Shown in pieces: positions 11,901 to 24,114 of a DNA stretch of 64,000 nt. The notes under the pieces are model-generated. The model searched no databases. It was not told the DNA's origin and saw only the letters and a list, made by a program, of their open reading frames with translations. Origin of the DNA: Hydractinia symbiolongicarpus (lineage: Eukaryota; Cnidaria; Hydrozoa; Anthoathecata; Hydractiniidae). Location of the stretch: NCBI RefSeq assembly GCF_029227915.1, contig NC_079879.1, positions 34,104,501 through 34,168,500 on the forward strand, given 5' to 3'. Every line of letters starts with the position of its first letter. Position 1 is the stretch's first letter. Made by a program: the position numbers and the translations under genes.

Positions 11901-14849
11901 AGTTTTTGATGGAAGTTGCTTCTGTCATTGTAAGGTATACACTAGTTTCGCAATTGTTTGGAGTGTGTTTCCGGTATACTTAAACTTATCATTTCAAAAA
12001 CACGACCATTTGTAATGAAAGTGCTAATGCCACTCAAGTTAAAATAAAAAATGAAATCGTACTTTTAAACACTTTGTCTTCAAGGAACTACACAGACTTT
12101 TTGTTTTTTATTTAGACCGTTGACACGAGATTATCAGGAAGTTGCAAAATCTATATTTATGACGTCATCGGGGACTTCTGTTGCCTCGAAACGTAAATCC
12201 CATCAAGATTATCAAGAGAAAATCACTGGCCTCATGCACAATATTAAATTATTTGAGAAAGGGCTGAATCTTTTTGAAGGTGAATAACCGGCCTTTTGAC
12301 GTGCCCAATATTTAATTTTTTTTCTCCTTATAAAAAACCAGCCAATCATTTGTGGAGCTAAAATATATAATTTTTGCGTATTTTCAAGTTGTAAAGTCGC
12401 GTGAAAATTAAGCTCAGAAAAAACTCAAAATGTTTCTTTCTAGATAAAACGCGTGCGTTGCTAAGTAAACATCTTCTGAGGACTGTGGCATCAGATGTTG
12501 TAAATATCGTTTTCGAAATGGTTGCAAATGAGAACTTGATGTCACTTGCAGAAAATGAAATGTTTACTGCTGAGGTATGTTACCTTATTATTTGACATTG
12601 ATGATTTCGTGTCAATTATTTTTTGACATGCCGTCAATATGGATTTTTTATTTCGCCAAATCAATCCTTTAGTGTTTGACGATAATCCTGTGATCAATTT
12701 TCTTAATATATAGTGTACTAGCTAAGCTGTTAAAACAACTTCGTCAACATTTCTCCTTTCTAATCTAAATCTTGCTGCATACATGAACTTGGAACAACTT
12801 TCATTGGGGAGTAATATGATCAATCTTTTAATTCCGCCAGGTATCTGGAGTAAAGTAACTCTAAGTCCACATATATACGTCTTGAAACAACAAATGCTAA
12901 CTATCTGTAATTCCACGTATTATTATTGAACGACTATTTAAAAAAGTTGAAAATATCTGGAAAATATTTAGGCTTTGCTTTTACCCCCCTATATCCCCCG
13001 TTGATGTCACATGAGTTCTCGTCCAAATAGCGGGATAAAAATTAAACAAAAAAGAAATAATTTGGGGTCGCAAATATCGTTAATCCAATGTAATTCATCA
13101 TAGATGACACAGAAATTAACAGAACTTCTTGTTTAATTAAAACGCCACCATGAAAGTTTGTTGTTCGTTTTGCTATTTAGCGTTGCTCACATCTGTATAT
13201 GGGTGATTTTTTTTGTAAAATTCGCGAGTAACTCGTAAATTATATATCCATACTATAACGTGATCACTAAATCTTGTATCTTTCAGACACGCTTAAAGCT
13301 GTTGAGCAAACTTCCTGAACAATGGAAGTCAGCATTGACCAAGTTGAACTCTTCTCTTGGAAAGGTGATTATTATTATTAGAACCAAGGTTGTGAAATAC
13401 TGTGCGTGGAAGCTCTGTCTTTTATGTTGTTCAGATTGTAGAAGAACTGTCTACCGGTAACTTGTAAAATATTAAAGAAAACGTGACAAGTTTATTTCTT
13501 AAAGAAAACGCGACGAGTTTATTTCTTAAAGAAAACGCGACGAGTTTATTTCTTAAATAAAACGCGACGAGTTTATTTCTTAAAGAAAACGCGACGAGTT
13601 TATTTCTTAAAGAAGACGGTTGAGGTATATAATCTATGAATTGACCTCTCTTTTGTAGGATTGTGAAGACTTCTACACTCAATTTGATCGTGTCGCTGGC
13701 GCAGACTATTGCGATATTTTGATCAGGAAGATCGACAAGAAAAAAGAACGGTGTGTGTTATATATTCTACGATGTAAAAAAACAATTTTAAGGTTTGGAT
13801 AGTTGTTGTGGTGGCCCAACGACATTGAAATAATTTCATCTCGCATTATTTGAACGCCTTCAAAACCAACAGTCACGCATGAAATGAGCACATGCAATGA
13901 ATCGGCAGAAACCGACAAATGTACTATCACGTCTCCACATATTTTTATATATGTGACGTTAGCATCAAAACAACAGCTTATTACAATTAAAAGGGTTGTT
14001 TATTTACAAAAAGTTTTATTTACAAAAGATATCATTACAGCGTTTTGAAGGCGTGTGTGTCTGTGTGTAACAACTCAGCTGCAATCTCGCGCTCTGATCT
14101 CATGACTTTTTTATTTTTGAGTTGACATGTAATAGGGTTGCCTAGGGCGCTAAAATGGAAGGTTTTAAGGAAAAGGTTCTACATAAATATACATTTTTCA
14201 TTTGTTCGGCTGAAAAGTTATAAAAAAATATATTATAGCTTGTTATATGTTTAACTAAGCAAAAACTCTTCGGGAAGAGATTGGACAGTATATTGCTTTT
14301 TGCACCCAAGGCTGTAAAACAATACGGTTTTCATTTGTTCTGCATTAATAAGAAAATAGCTAACTAAAAATCAAGCCACTGTAAAAAAACAACATAAATC
14401 TCTTACTACGCGATTTGGTTTTCTGTAGATTGTGCATCAAGTTTATTTTCCTTATTTTTAGACAACTTCTTTTCAATCATCGTCAAGCGTTAATAGAGGA
14501 GTTGAATCGAGAAACTGAACCTGCCATGGCTCTACACTTAGCTTGCATTATCCTATTTCAATATCATACAAATACTTTGCTTCACGCGCCTGGAAGATGT
14601 GTTCCACAAATTATCACGTATTTACAAAATAACGTATCTGTAAACGATTTCAAGAAGTTGAGCGACTATCAAAATTTGGTGATACAACAACTGTCGAAAA
14701 AACGAACTAAATCCGAAACAGGGGAAGTGGTACCGAACGAAAATGAAACTGATTCAGCGGTAACATCGACAGCAGTATTACTAGCAGAAGGACTAGCGGG
14801 AATAAAATTAGTTGTAAAAAATATGAAAAAATCGAATATGGAAGAATAA
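5954..14849 (+). CDS. E3 UFM1-protein ligase 1 (UFL1), middle copy, N-terminus missing
   Basis: Twelve exons fit one UFL1 frame: 5954-6084, 6373-6431, 6775-6918, 7077-7255, 7459-7635, 7720-8019, 11855-11934, 12116-12279, 12444-12574, 13287-13364, 13659-13750 and 14462-14849 (stop). All have GT/AG introns with consistent phases. They encode about 640 residues, including [37 protein letters not shown], a Lys/Gly-rich basic segment (exon 7720-8019) and [10 protein letters not shown]. Human UFL1 has about 794 residues and roughly its first 150, which hold the N-terminal binding surface for UFC1 and partners, are absent. The first exon starts only 36 bp right of the duplication junction, so the duplication appears to have cut the gene in an intron. 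The reading frame is intact where present, but the copy may be a pseudogene or a chimera. Confidence 0.9.
8052..8232 (+). mobile_element. Short non-autonomous Helitron-like element
   Basis: This 181-bp stretch in the UFL1 intron begins with TC after an A (8051) and ends in CTAG before a T (8233). Seven bases before the CTAG is a perfect 8-bp hairpin, CCCGTGGA/TCCACGGG, at about 8202-8221. A 5' TC, a 3' hairpin followed by CTRR, and insertion between A and T without target duplication are the Helitron hallmarks. It has no coding capacity. The 5' end is less certain than the 3' end. Confidence 0.7.
8814..11665. mobile_element. 2.85-kb block bounded by 24-bp perfect inverted repeats with TA flanks
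   Basis: CTCGATGATATTAAGGTGCG (first 20 of 24 bases, 8814-8837) is matched exactly in inverted form at 11642-11665, and both ends are flanked by TA (8812-8813 and 11666-11667). This looks like a DNA transposon with TA target duplication. No transposase ORF is visible inside, so it would be non-autonomous or decayed. It contains the tRNA-derived SINE at 10514 and several AT-rich tracts. Two separate copies of a smaller repeat in inverted orientation would be an alternative. Confidence 0.5.
10514..10610 (+). mobile_element. tRNA-derived SINE, copy 1
   Basis: Positions 10514-10581 look like a tRNA. Acceptor strands GCCCTGT and ACAGGGC pair, the D-arm is GTCTAATGGCTATGAC, and the T-arm CCAGG-TTCAAAT-CCTGG is perfect. 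The anticodon arm is wrong: CTCAT/ATGAG leaves only four loop bases, so it is not a working tRNA. A close relative at 47775-47842 shares both the tRNA head and the following ATTATCTT tail, which marks a dispersed tRNA-derived repeat. Confidence 0.65.
13474..13615. repeat. 27-bp intronic minisatellite, second copy
   Basis: Duplicate of the array at 457-598, with the same unit number and the same variant units in the same order. That no unit was gained or lost between copies supports a very recent duplication, since minisatellites change length quickly. Confidence 0.9.
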
Positions 14850-17013
14850 AAAGTTAAAATTAAATTCTATGGATTTATTTTTCCTCATATGAAATGTCCT
14901 TCAAAAGTTTCTTTTTTTAGAAAAAGACAACTTATCCAGTTTTTAAACTAAGCGGAAAATTAATAATTGTTTTCGCAGAGCTTGTCAACTTTTAAGTTAT
15001 ATTTAAATCTCGATATGGAATTTTAAAATGATTGATAGGATATAATTAACTAGCGCGTGTTATAATAGCTTCATAGCGTGTTATTGTACGGAATATTATA
15101 TTTCACAATGCGTTTTGTGAGCAGTCGAGATGACCTCAGAATGGAGTGGGCGCAAATATGAACTCGTTAGCAATGTTAATAAGTCCACGATGCCGTGTAA
15201 TGTTGCTGTGACAAAAGACATGAGACAGAATGACGAAAATAGCTGATGCACGAAACACGGAAATTTGTCATTATTAGTAGAAGTTTAAAAAAAGCCGAAT
15301 AAACCGTAAGTAACCGGTCACAATTCGGCAAGTAATCGTAATTTCAGATGCACTCAGCTAAACAATTTTAGGTTATGACGTCAGGCACGTCAAAAAAATT
15401 AACAATAAGCGTTATTCAAAATTTTTTTTGATTTATATATAGTTGCAGTAAAACAAGTGTATTTCAAACGGCTCCTTAATCCTATTTTCTGGGCCGGGCT
15501 ATCGGGCTCAATGTTGAGAAAGACTGATTTGCCCACCACCCCTTTGCAATTGTTACGGAACAGTTGATGTTCATTTGGACCTACCAGTTAAGAAACTGCA
15601 CAAAAAGGACGAATACTTGTAATTTTATTCCTGTTTGTTTGAGGATGTACACGACTTTGATAAACAGGAATCGTTGGGCATACAAAATACATAACTACGT
15701 CGGATTATATTTGATATTTTTTGCATTTTTTTTTATATTTTATTTGTATTTTACAATATTTTTAAAGGACATATCCAATTTTCTCTTTTTTACTGTCAAA
15801 AATACATATAAACAAAAAAGCTACCATTTTGTTAAGTCTTGTTTATGGAAGAAAAAGCGACGATTACAAGAAAACCACAAACATAAAACCATGCAAAATC
15901 GCTGATTCATTCAAAATAGAAATTTTTAAGCAGAAAAATAAACAACAAAAAAATAATTGTGAAAACAGTTCGTAAAAAGAAACTCAACCTATTTTGTAGC
16001 AAAACGTGCACAAATACTAATAAAACCATATATAGTAAAGTTTCGATTAAAAATATAATATTTAATATTTTAACAATTATCCATAAAATAACGTTAATGT
16101 TATAGCATTTTTAAAACATTTTTATAAAACAAAAACAACGCAAATTTATCAGAACACTAAAGCTTTATCGTTTCTTAAAAAGGATGTGAATGTCAGACAG
16201 TTGCTTGAAATAACAAAACAATGCATTATAGTCAAAATGTAAACATAGGGTTTTTGGATTAGCTTTTCCTTTAAATATTTAACAGAAAATTAGTAACAAA
16301 AAATTGGCTCGAAGACTGCGCATTATATCAGGAAGCCATTAACAGACAAAGTTGTGGTATTAAAAACAAGCACAACACCATTAAAGATCAGTATTGTAAT
16401 AAACTTAATGTGTTTTAAATGATATCTAAGTGTTTTTAATATATATTGAATAATTTTAAAAGTCCGTCTACCACTAATTAGTAGTGTAAAAACTTTAAAC
16501 GGTATATAAACACAAGAAGAAAAAAAATTTCTCCACAAAAACTGGCAAACAGTGCACGGTTAGGTGAACAAATTCTCAGACTATTTGGTGCACAAAAACT
16601 TTTTTTATAAAAACTCTCAACAGGAAACAAAAAAACATAATCACAGGTGTAAACTTTCATGCATGAGAAGTTTTGTAAATATAAAAACTTGTCTGGAACA
16701 GCGAGGCAAATCATGCTTAATATATTATATATCTTTGGCAGGAGTACAGTCTCAGACCTAACTCTGCGATATATAAACCCAAAAAGATATGTCCTTGATA
16801 CAACACAATTAGTTTTACAATGTCAATGTTTAAAAATCCTCCTTTATAGAAAAATATACAATATACTTTTTTTTGTAGATGAAACCAGTACATCAATGTA
16901 GACTTTTCAAGAAAAGTTTACTATATAAATTTATTTACAAATAATGCAGTTGAAAAGGAATCATCATTTTGAAAGGATTAAGATTAAAAGATAAGAAACG
17001 AAAAGGTTAATAG
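14850..17013. other. UFL1-TENT5 convergent intergenic spacer, right copy
   Basis: Near-identical to 1833-3996. I see no gene or RNA in it beyond the presumed 3' UTRs. Confidence 0.6.
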
Positions 17014-18201
17014 TTAGAAACAATTCACAGTCTTTGGTGTTTGCGATGGGCCAGTCAATTTTGACATCGTCTTCCATGTGCCAAGCATGTAAAATTCGTT
17101 GCCATTGATACCAGAATATGGCATAGACTGTTTTATGTAAGGTGGAACTGAATAAAACACAGTGATTTGCTGATAGTTTGTAGGATGAAAAACTTGGTTT
17201 GTTAAATCCAATATCATACGTAGAGTTTGTCTTCGCTCATGTCCCATTAAGCAGACAGTTGAATTTTCTACAACATCGTACAATATTGTAAGGTATTTAT
17301 ATCTTTGTTCAGCTGAATCTAAAGAATGACTTTGCATATAACTTTCAAGTTTATTTTGCTGTGTTGTGATATCTTTGAAATCGATAAAGAATCTACTGCA
17401 CATGTACTTTTCTAAAGAGTGGATTTCATCTGAAACTGGTTGAAAATCACGACATAACAGGTTGCAATACTTTAAAAGACCACCACCCCTAATCTCCTCT
17501 GGACTTTTAGTGGCAATTAGTTTATTATGTAGATGATACCTTGCTTCTTCAAAATCTCCATACACCGATTCAGCTTCCACTGATGGATACATCGTAGATG
17601 ACATCTGAACTTCAGAGGAAACCGTTTGGAATTCTAACAGCGAGTCTAACACTATTTGAAATGAGTCTACAGAAAATTCAAATTTTCTTTTCATAGAATC
17701 AACAAATTTAAGTTCAATATCACAACCTTGCTCATTTGTAAGGGAGATTAACGACCATGTATCGTGTTTATTTGTAACTTTCACCATTTTTTTTACGTAT
17801 GCTTCTTTCATAGTGCAACTTGATATTCTTTCCTTATTTACTTCTGGTGGTAGAAAGTCCATTAGGGTTTCCAACACACTGTTTTTCACAATCATAAAGT
17901 CTTCAGTTGATGAGAGAGAAACATTAAATATTAGGTCCAAGTCATTGTAAGTATAATCAGCATCGTGTTCATCAGTTTGTCCATTTAATACATAGCTAGC
18001 CGTGCTACCATTTAAACGACTATCCTTAACAAAGAAATCTTGCGCATTTAACTTAGCTGTTAAAAGTTTTATAAATTCCTTTGGCTTTACTTCCAGAGTT
18101 GGAAAATTACCTCGGCCATGGATTTGTATAACGTTAGCTAAAACTTCATCCAACCTGGTGACTTCTTCGAAAGATAGAAGATACATTTTCTTGGTCGTCA
18201 T
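17014..18201 (-). CDS. Terminal nucleotidyltransferase 5 (TENT5/FAM46) family protein, copy 2
   Basis: Encodes exactly the same 395 residues as the gene at 3997-5184, with the GS motif (residues 65-66) and DLDL (87-90) intact. About 730 bp upstream of its start is also duplicated, so both copies probably carry the same proximal promoter. Beyond 18934 the upstream sequence differs from that of copy 1, so any distal enhancers would not be shared. Confidence 0.95.
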   Translation of the reverse strand: MTTKKMYLLSFEEVTRLDEVLANVIQIHGRGNFPTLEVKPKEFIKLLTAKLNAQDFFVKDSRLNGSTASYVLNGQTDEHDADYTYNDLDLIFNVSLSSTEDFMIVKNSVLETLMDFLPPEVNKERISSCTMKEAYVKKMVKVTNKHDTWSLISLTNEQGCDIELKFVDSMKRKFEFSVDSFQIVLDSLLEFQTVSSEVQMSSTMYPSVEAESVYGDFEEARYHLHNKLIATKSPEEIRGGGLLKYCNLLCRDFQPVSDEIHSLEKYMCSRFFIDFKDITTQQNKLESYMQSHSLDSAEQRYKYLTILYDVVENSTVCLMGHERRQTLRMILDLTNQVFHPTNYQQITVFYSVPPYIKQSMPYSGINGNEFYMLGTWKTMSKLTGPSQTPKTVNCF

Positions 18202-20120
18202 GATGTGTTATTTATATCAGCCAAAAGAATATGAAATGTAAAAGAATAAAGTTATTATAAAATATCTTCCCGAGCACAACAACTGAAAGTGACTGCAGCG
18301 ATCAGAAAATCAGCTGAAGTGGCCTCGCTCTATCGTCTAATCTAAATTTCTAAAAAAAAAACACTATTTGTAGTGTTCAGACCCTTGCAATTACTACTTT
18401 TAATTGGCTGCTTTAAACTGTTACTAGGTAACCACTGATGTCATAAAGTTGTTCTGCGTGGCCGAACGTATTTAATCTTAAATATTAACTTTCACATTTA
18501 ATCTTTATTTAGTGCGTTTGTGCATTACCTCGGATTTCACATGGCACTTGAATTTCGCAAGAAGCAAATCCGCCTACTCAGTTTTTAGCGTCATAGAAGT
18601 AAACATGTCGTGGGCACTGTTAGCATTTTTCTTAAAAAAAAGAGATTTTTTTGTGTTGTAAAAGAATATTAAAATTTAAAACATCTTTTAGCTCTAATCT
18701 TGGTGGTGAATAAAGTCATGGCGCTAACTTCCGCGAGGGGGAGCAATGCAGCTGGGATGTTCAAAAGCATACTAAAAGAACTCAACGAGGGCGTTGAAAA
18801 TTTAAGCAAACTAAGCTTCTTCAAAATTTGCTTATTCTGTTATGACTGGGTATCCGATTGATTGTTCCTTTCACGATCATACCAAAGCGGTAAAGTTGGT
18901 TAAAAGCTAAGTTGAAGTTAGCCCTTATTAACTAAATATTTATCCGCTGTGGGTCAGTTTTCTAAGCTTTGAAATGACTTCTAGTTCGTCCGCTTTGGAG
19001 ACTAGTCTAGTAAAGTTGTGTACTTTGGAAAATGGTCTAGTAAAGTTGTGGCTTGACAAGTATTTCGTCGTGCAAAATAAAAAGTAAATATCACACTAAT
19101 TCCTATGGATTCATCCATCATATAGCTTCCTTGTTCTTATCTTAATAGGGCTCAACACAGGACCTGGGCGGGGAAGGAGTCTAGCTCATTCTTTATATGG
19201 GTAGAATTAGCGGAAAATTTCCCACAACAGAGGTGTCCGTCCTCCTGTCAGTTTAAAAAAAGTGGGGCATGTGCAACGTTCTTGCTTATTTAGATCAACC
19301 ATGACTTGTTTTTGTGTAATGAAAAACAAAATGACAGTAAATTTGTATTCTTTATTTTCAAAAAATAATATCGACATAGGTTTTTTTAAGACAACAGCTG
19401 AAGCACATAAAATTTTAAAAAAAGAATTATAAACTTTGTTATCAGAAAGAAAATCAGGGAGAAATTGGTAAGCATATACAGAAAATTAGGCTCGATATTT
19501 GGTAAATTCTACACGGTCAAAATAGACAAATATTTTAGATAGAATTTATTAGGAAGTGATATTTAATGTACAAAAACAAACAAAGACACGAAATACAAAT
19601 ATAAAAAACGATTTTCCCTTACACATAAAAACCCAAAACCAAAGCCCGATTTAATTTTTTTAAGGATTGAGCGGATACTTTGGTACGAGTCGAATTGTAC
19701 AAGTTTTTTTGTTAACATATTTCAATTTTTGGAGCATTGGTGACACAATATGCGCTTAAATAACGTAATCATCCTCTACTCGATGCGAAGTACTTCACGA
19801 TGCAACCGCGGTGGTCGAAGTGTGATATTGTGGTCCATTCTCCTAAAAAAAATGAATCTTTGCAAAATTCCATTCGTCAAGTTTGAAAAATTAGTAAAGC
19901 ACTGTTGCAGATTATAAAAATACATTCAAATTTAGCAACCACCATGGTTACAAGTAGTTCAGAAATAAAAGCAACAAGAAGTTTCAGACAACAAAATAAT
20001 AACACAGTAATTGTTAGCACCTAAAAAAATTCATGGAAATTCGACCGTCATACACGTGTACTTTGTGCATACTTATTCGCGTGTTAGCATGAAGTCACAA
20101 AATTAATTAGACAACTAGTT

Positions 20121-20138
20121 GGGGGGGGGGGGGGGGGG
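20121..20138. repeat. Poly-G run of 18
   Basis: An uninterrupted run of 18 G in an otherwise AT-rich stretch. Long G homopolymers can form G-quadruplexes and are also prone to sequencing-length error. Confidence 0.95.
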
Positions 20139-22378
20139 AAGTCCAATATAAAGTGGTGTTACCAGTTTGCATAGAGACAAAGTACGGGGATTAATATAAA
20201 ACGTAGCAAGTTTAACTCTTAAAACCACGGCATATGCATGATATGGGCTTCACTCTGTTGTCACTAGGCTAAGAAGTTAATCACATGTAGTATTTCCTGG
20301 TTTTGACAAATACATTAACATGTTTGAAAGAAGATCAAACCGCAAATGCGCTGTCAGCAAAAATAATATTAATGTAACCGCAATATATACTTTCTTTGTT
20401 TTAACAAAACGTGACAAGACATGGACAGGACAAGCATAAAAACATCACGTAAAAATAAACACTTCCTAATGACCACCTTAATGTCTAGCAATATTTCTGA
20501 TATTCACATGTATCACACAAATACTTTACTAAACATGCTTTTCTCACAATCATCATGTTACCATTCCAAGGCGAGAGCAATTAATAAAAAACACATGGCA
20601 TTATTAGGTATCTAAATGACTTCCACCAATTAGCAACTGAGAACAGAACGTTTGAGAAACCAACATGCCGTCTTAATGAACTAATTAAAAGGACGAAATT
20701 AACTAGCTTGCTTCTCGCTAATTACAATCTCATCAAGACTCCTACGCAAGCACAACTAAAAAGCACTTTGAGATAGTACGACGAATGTTGAACAGTAAGT
20801 GAGAGACATCTTATGTAACTGCGAAACCATAAACGAGTGCTATTCTTAATGAAGCGTGGAGAAACGGTCAATGGAAAGATGCTACATAACTTGTACGCGG
20901 CTATTTGCTGAATTTTGAAAGGAGAATATATTTTACAGGAAATTTACTTATGGAAATTTCGTTGAACGACGAAGATTTTTGTGATGAACTGTTGTTAAAT
21001 GCTGTTCGTTAAGAACATGTAACTTTGACGGAATCTTCAAAAGCTTTTCTCAGTTTTACTCAACTTTATTAGTCTACAAGAGTTTAAAAGATATTATTAA
21101 AAACAACAAAACAAGCGATCGTGTCTTTGAAAACTCAAGGTTTTGCAGCAGTACTGACACTCTCCGGCTATGCACATATGTAGAAGAGTGATTCGAGTAA
21201 ACATTTAAACCATGGAGAGTTAAAAGGATGTATAGATACAAAATCATGTAGACGGAATAATTAAAACACTTGAAAATGTCAGACCGAAGGATGAAAACAT
21301 TGCCAACCCGAAAGACAAATATTGACGCGGGGCATAGGAAGGATACCGATGTAATTCGGTACAAAATTTATCTCTCAGGCCCAACAAATCCTTGCTCTCA
21401 AAGAAAAAAAGTTTTATGTTCTCCTTTAAGTGTGAATTTCTTTACAAGACATATACTACAGATAATGCCCGAGCTTCGGTCATCAATCCTTTTTGAAAAA
21501 TGGTTTAGCCGTAAATAAACTTTTCTTCATCTCATGTGATGACAGATATAAACTACTCATTTAAAGTTTCTATTTCATTATATGAGTAGTATACCAAGAT
21601 CAAGTAAAAAATCATATAAAACATTTATTTTTCTCACCTACAATCTGTTAAAAACATTTGCGTTACGTACGCCACTGGTTATTTACCATCGCGATTTTTT
21701 ACATTTCCATTGTAGGCAATGACCCATATACTACTGTATGCATTTCAAGGTAGCCTTAGTTTGACTTCAGATTCCCTTTCCTTAACCTTGCGAGGTTCTA
21801 AAAAAATCACTTCCCCGGAATTCAGACATGTTCTTTTGCCGTCACATTGTCCGAAAAATGCTGACTATGAAATTTTTCAGAATACAGTCAAATGACCCGC
21901 CGTTCTAAAGTAAATTATACGCTACGCTGATAAAACACAGAATATTTTTTGACAGTTGTTTCTATCCTATGAAAAGTTTATTATTGGTTAATTTATTGCA
22001 GAAATAGAATATAAAATCATTTCCAATGCTACTTAAATTTGTTTTTCGTGCTTGTTTACGGATAATAGCGGTCCATGTCGGTCCGTCGTCAAGAGCGCTA
22101 AGATAACCAGAAAGCCGAAGAACCCGTCTTTCCCGCTTGCATAATCCAGACGGTTAACAATAGGTTACGGTTGTTGTACATCTATATAACAAAACTAATT
22201 TTCAACCCGTGAAAAATTCTATAGTGGATCGCCCTTCATACATAAATTTCGAATCGCTATTTCAGGTATATTTGTGGCTGAAGTAACGAAATTTAATTGG
22301 ACGAAGTAATAATTATAAGTGTGATTATAAAGACGTTATCGATTACATAATCCTCAGTTTTTAAATTGGCTCACAGGC

Positions 22379-22404
22379 AGACAGAGACAGACAGACAGAC
22401 AGAC
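22379..22404. repeat. GACA/GAGACA microsatellite
   Basis: Short tract of GACA tetranucleotide repeats interrupted by one GAGACA unit, in non-genic DNA. Confidence 0.85.
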
Positions 22405-24114
22405 GGCGAGTAATATTATGATAGAAATAGGAACTTTAACTGAGGAATATGCAAGGTTTCACAGAAGACAAATAGAAGTGTGACCCAATTTACAATTTTT
22501 CGGGACAGATTAGTGACACAAGCACATGGATTTCAACCACTGTTAAACGCTCTAAAAAACTTGCAATGAATAAGAAGCTGAAAGCTATGAATTAGTTTCA
22601 GATGCAAAAAAAAAATAAACTTCCTTACAATGAGATGTGAACACAAAGTAAACCTAGCATTACTTTTCTTAAGCTACCCAACAAACTAAATAACGTGTAG
22701 ATCATCCTTTATTTCTCATAACATATTGTCGCAGTTGAACAAAATTAGCTTTCTCAGAAAACAATAGAAATGTTTAAGGATATCAAATTTTTTTTTCATT
22801 TCCTCTATTTCTACATTAATTTTTTTCTTCTTCGATTCATTTGTTCAAACATGAAGAGTGAGTTAAAACAGCTGTCTCCTCATAAAAAATGAATGTCTGT
22901 AGATTTTGTTAGCCTCTGTGCGACATATACCCAGACTATAAAAACGTGTGTTTTGCCAGTTGTTTACACAGAAAATAAATAAAGGGATAATAATTGGGAT
23001 CGTGGAAATGCTTCTTTTTTTACTGGTTATCAGTATATCCCGCAATTAAATCAAAAAAAAAAAAGGGTTGGTTTTAAGGTTGGAAAAACGTGAAAATTAA
23101 AATAAGTAAAACTGAACACGACACCACATTAAGATTGCGAAGATATTAGGTTACAATAAATTTTAATACACCTCCCGAGCTAGTTATAAATTTTTTTTTG
23201 TCGTTGTGGTTTTTCGTTTTAATTAAAGTTATTAGAAAACTAGAGTATCGGTTACAACGTGCTCATGAGCTTCTAGAAAGATTAAAATACAAACTGAAAC
23301 ACCCTAAAAGTTAGGAATAACAAGACTCAAATCAAATACGAATAAATTCTCATTTATTTAAATACGAGTACAGAGCGTTTTTGTGAAGTCCTTATAAAAA
23401 TATTGTAATCAATTAATCTAACTGGCGATTTCTTTCCTTTTATTTTTTTTAATACAAAACTCTTAAGAATTCCTACATGTAAAAATTTTCCTCTTTCGCA
23501 TTACCCACATGATGCAGTAGTAACAATTTTGTCTGGCACAACGACAACTAATTTATTTGTATAACAAACTGTCAAAATTCATGAGCGGAAGTAAGAAAAC
23601 CCCCAGAAATTATCACGCGTCCATTAGGCGTGTCAATCAGGCTCCGTATCACAAATAAGATTTTTCATTCAGGAAATGCTTAGCACATATTTAGCACATG
23701 TTAAAAACAGATTCAGACGTAATGCGTATAAAAAAGAATTAAAAATATATTTATCAAAGCAAAAATAAAAATTAGTAGGAAAAACAATTCAATGAAAAGA
23801 AAGAAGAAATGTCTAAAAATAATATGTATAAAAAAGGAAATAGAAGAATATCGGTGTTTTTCTTCTTGTTTTTCTTTCTTACTTTGTACACAGGTGTGTT
23901 TTCACAAATAGAAAAATATTTACAACATACATGTCGCTAACAATGTAATTGAATTTTTGAAAGAAAGATTTAAAGGTGAGCTAAAGTAGTACAAAAATAA
24001 AAGAAATTATATTTTAGCTACTCTGAAATGAAATAAATCTATTAAGTGAAAGTAAAAAAAACAAAAAAAACATCACAAAGAGAAAATCTGGTTAAATACA
24101 GAATTTCTTTGTAA

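Larger units (their letters stand above)
13019..18934. repeat. Right copy of ~13-kb tandem duplication (matching part)
   Basis: This repeats 1-5917 at an offset of 13,018 and then 13,017 after the one-base T-run difference. It carries the last three UFL1 exons, the UFL1-TENT5 spacer, all of TENT5 and about 750 bp beyond the TENT5 start. Past 18934 the sequence diverges completely from the left copy, so 18934/18935 should be the outer edge of the duplication. If the unit is a simple tandem, the full right unit is 5918-18934. Confidence 0.95.
18935..24114. other. 5.2-kb region with no recognisable gene
   Basis: Unique AT-rich DNA between the duplication edge and the BTB gene. It contains an 18-base G run (20121-20138), a short GACA microsatellite (about 22379-22404) and many A/T tracts. 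No ORF here resembles a known family or shows a convincing exon chain. The right end probably holds the BTB gene's 3' UTR. Confidence 0.6.
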
